Source of the DNA: Erysipelotrichaceae bacterium
Lineage (GTDB): Bacteria > Bacillota_I > Bacilli_A > Erysipelotrichales > Erysipelotrichaceae
Assembly: GCA_017419065.1 (NCBI GenBank)
Contig: JAFOMB010000150.1
Location: 1 to 8,702, forward strand
Reading direction: 5' to 3'
DNA: 8,702 nucleotides
Every line of letters starts with the position of its first letter. Position 1 is the stretch's first letter. The notes under the pieces were generated by a model. It made no database searches, was not told where the DNA came from, and worked only from the letters and a program-made list of their open reading frames with translations. Below, piece by piece: positions 6,932-8,702 of the stretch. The position numbers were made by a program, and so were the translations under genes.

Positions 6932-8161
6932 ATGTACAGTCTAGTCAAACAGAATGAGATCCGGGACCGCAGTCTTAAGGAAAGACTGGAGATCATATTA
7001 CCCCAGGTCATGGAAGAGTGCGGTGTCGAAAGCTGGCTTGTCGCCTGCAAGGAATACAACGAAGATCCGCTCTTCGACTTCATCACCCCGTCTCTTTATC
7101 CGACAGCCAGAAGACTGACGCTGCTGCTGTTCTACCACAGGGGAGATGTCACGAAGTGTCTTTCGGTCTCCCGTCCGGATCCGGCGTTGGATCAGTACTA
7201 CGAAAGAGACTACGACGTCAAAAACGAAACGCAGTTTGAAGCACTGAAAAGAGTCCTCTATGAACTGGATCCTAAAAATATCGCGATCGACGTCTCCGAA
7301 GACAGCTTTGCCTTCACAGACGGTCTGACGCACTCGCTGTATAAGACCCTGAAGAAGGAACTGCCGGAAGATCTCACTTCCCGTTTCATTTCTTCGGATG
7401 ATGTGGGGATACGTCTGTTAGAGACGAGGACCCCGACTGAACTTGCCTATTACCCGGAAGTCATGAGCGTGGCGACCGGGATCATTGATAAAGCCTTCTC
7501 TGACGAGGTGATCAAACCGGGTGTCACGACCTGCCAGGATGTCATGGATTTCATGGAACAGGAGGTCAATGACCTCGGCATCACCGTCTGGTTCCCGGCG
7601 ACCATCGATCTGCAGAGAGGAGAAGGGATGCTGGGAGAAGAGACCGTCATTGAAAGAGGCGATCTCCTGCACTGCGACTTCGGGATCTTCTACCTGGGTC
7701 TTTGTACAGATACACAGCGTCTCTGCTACGTCTTAAAGGAAGGGGAGAGCGATGCCCCGAAAGAGCTCTACGACGCTCTTAAGAAAAACAACGCCTTCCA
7801 GGACATCGTCCGAAACAACATGGCCCTCTGTCTCACGGGAAATGAGACCTTCGACAAGAGTATCGAAGAAGGAAAGACCTTGGGCTTAAGACCTTACCTC
7901 TATTCCCATCCATGCGGCCTCTTCGGCCACTCTGCCGGACCGACCATCGGCTTATGGGATCACCAGAAGGGCGATATCCCGCATGGAAACAGAAAACTGT
8001 ACAACGATACCTCCTATGCCCTGGAACTGAGTATCCTCGAGTATCTGGAGATGTATCAGAAAGATACCTTTATCTTTACTGAAGAGACTGTCATCCTGCA
8101 CGATGGAAAGGTGAGCTTCCTGGATGACAGAAGAGAAAGACTCACTGTCATTGGAGGATGA
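6932..8161 (+). CDS. M24-family metallopeptidase (Xaa-Pro peptidase-like), divergent subtype
   Basis: The complete 409-residue protein has a creatinase-like N-terminal domain (about 1-165) and an M24 catalytic domain (about 170-392). Likely metal ligands are D249 and D260 (HCDFGIFYLGLCTDTQR), H333 (FGHSAGPTIG), E365 (YALELS) and E384 (FTEETVIL), so the dinuclear site appears intact. The histidine loop SHPCGLFGHSAGPTIGLWD differs from the GHQIG-CHEHP form of the minus-strand M24 protein in this window, and the first glutamate lies in LELS instead of EP. This marks a different M24 subgroup rather than a recent duplicate. A peptidase acting on X-Pro or other N-terminal residues is the best guess; other M24 chemistry (for example creatinase-like) cannot be excluded. 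No signal peptide is seen. The start has AGAGGA 4 nt upstream and no alternative Met for 26 residues. It follows the UUCG hairpin and is coupled to the S9 gene. Confidence 0.85.
   Translation: MYSLVKQNEIRDRSLKERLEIILPQVMEECGVESWLVACKEYNEDPLFDFITPSLYPTARRLTLLLFYHRGDVTKCLSVSRPDPALDQYYERDYDVKNETQFEALKRVLYELDPKNIAIDVSEDSFAFTDGLTHSLYKTLKKELPEDLTSRFISSDDVGIRLLETRTPTELAYYPEVMSVATGIIDKAFSDEVIKPGVTTCQDVMDFMEQEVNDLGITVWFPATIDLQRGEGMLGEETVIERGDLLHCDFGIFYLGLCTDTQRLCYVLKEGESDAPKELYDALKKNNAFQDIVRNNMALCLTGNETFDKSIEEGKTLGLRPYLYSHPCGLFGHSAGPTIGLWDHQKGDIPHGNRKLYNDTSYALELSILEYLEMYQKDTFIFTEETVILHDGKVSFLDDRRERLTVIGG
8153..8157 (+). promoter_or_regulatory. Shine-Dalgarno site that fixes the S9 peptidase start
   Basis: GGAGG inside the last codons of the M24 gene is 6 nt from the ATG at 8164. 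An in-frame ATG at 8158 overlaps the M24 stop (ATGA) but directly abuts this site with no spacer, so 8164 is the better start. Either choice means translation of the two genes is coupled. Confidence 0.7.
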
Positions 8162-8163
8162 TC

Positions 8164-8702
8164 ATGAAACCTGTCACACGCGATCTGTTCCTGAAATTTC
8201 AGCCTTTATCCAATATCCAGCTGAAAGACGGAAAACTCTGCTTCGTCTCCACTTCTGCCGATCTCAAAAACAACGACTATGTCCAGGATCTCCACGTTCT
8301 GGATCTCTCAGACGGAAGCGACAAGGTCGTCTTACGCAAGAAAAGGGTCAGCTATTTTCCGTTAACCAAGGACTTCCTCCTCGTCGATCCGGACAATAAG
8401 AAAGAAGGCTATACTTCCTTCCTCGCTTTGGAGGGAAGCAAGACCGTCAAGGCCTTTGAACTGCCGTTATCCGTCGATGACATCCGGGACTTCGACAGGA
8501 ACAATTACCTCGTCCTGGCCACGGTCAACAGAGCCTGCCCGGATTTCTATAAGCTCACACCAAAAGAGCAGAAGACCTTCTTCAAGAAGCAGAAGGACAA
8601 CAGCGATTATGTCATCCTCGATGAATACCCGTTCTGCTACAACGGCGCCGGCATCACCAACGGCAACCGCTCCACGCTCTTCCTGGTAAACAAGAAGACC
8701 AA
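8164..8702 (+). CDS. S9-family serine peptidase (prolyl oligopeptidase/acylaminoacyl-peptidase type), N-terminal part
   Basis: The frame is open from ATG 8164 to the window end (179 codons seen), so the gene is cut at its C-terminus. The visible part is rich in short beta-strand-like repeats (GKLCFVST, DLHVLDLSDGSDK, DFLLVDP, SLFLV-like STLFLVNKK), as in the N-terminal beta-propeller of S9 enzymes. The stretch LDEYPFCYNGAGIT (152-165) followed by NRSTLFLV (168-175) resembles the conserved propeller segment with NGxG and a following RSxLFxV strand in the acylaminoacyl-peptidase branch. The alpha/beta-hydrolase domain with the GxSxG nucleophile lies outside the window, so activity cannot be judged. 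No signal peptide is visible, which suggests a cytoplasmic enzyme. It starts 2 nt after the M24 gene stop and is presumably co-transcribed with it. Confidence 0.72.
   Translation, partial: MKPVTRDLFLKFQPLSNIQLKDGKLCFVSTSADLKNNDYVQDLHVLDLSDGSDKVVLRKKRVSYFPLTKDFLLVDPDNKKEGYTSFLALEGSKTVKAFELPLSVDDIRDFDRNNYLVLATVNRACPDFYKLTPKEQKTFFKKQKDNSDYVILDEYPFCYNGAGITNGNRSTLFLVNKKT

Noticed and set aside
8124..8689. Plus-strand frames of 91 and 77 codons at the right end
   Set aside because: They overlap the S9 peptidase frame, which has a good ribosome site and propeller-like motifs; they have low-complexity, arginine/serine-rich shadow composition.
1..8702. Search for mobile elements, CRISPR repeats, tRNA or rRNA genes, toxin-antitoxin or phage genes
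   Set aside because: None was seen. Coding is dense with known transport and peptidase families and there are no repeat arrays or terminal inverted repeats.

Overview
The window looks like chromosome from a Gram-positive, Bacillota-type bacterium. The substrate-binding protein is a lipoprotein with a lipobox, the Shine-Dalgarno sites are strong (AGGAGG, AAAGGAG), coding DNA is of moderate GC and the gaps are AT-rich. I lean towards a gut-type Bacillota such as the Erysipelotrichia, but only weakly, because no marker gene is present.

Layout: (1) Positions 1-1091 (minus strand) hold most of an M24-family (Xaa-Pro peptidase-like) metallopeptidase whose C-terminus runs off the left edge. (2) Positions 1092-1262 are a divergent intergenic region. 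It has a good forward promoter (TTGAAA, 17 nt, TATGAT), a plausible reverse promoter and a TTTCA-N5-TGAAA dyad between them. (3) Positions 1263-6779 (plus strand) are a complete oligopeptide ABC importer operon in the order oppB, oppC, oppD, oppF, oppA, with gaps of 1-15 nt. (4) Positions 6780-6931 are a 152-nt gap with a perfect 12-bp hairpin capped by a UUCG tetraloop and followed by only a short, interrupted T run, so it is probably a partial terminator. (5) Positions 6932-8161 hold a second, clearly different M24-family metallopeptidase. (6) From 8164 to the right edge is the N-terminal part of an S9 (prolyl oligopeptidase/acylaminoacyl-peptidase type) serine peptidase, probably translationally coupled to the M24 gene.

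Together these genes read as a peptide-scavenging module. OppA captures extracellular peptides, OppBC forms the channel, OppDF powers import, and three cytoplasmic-looking peptidases, two of them from families known for X-Pro or post-proline cleavage, would hydrolyse the imported peptides. All the families are known. I found no RNA gene, mobile element, CRISPR array or clearly unprecedented system. The parts worth a second look are the peptidase arrangement, the divergent control region and the UUCG hairpin.
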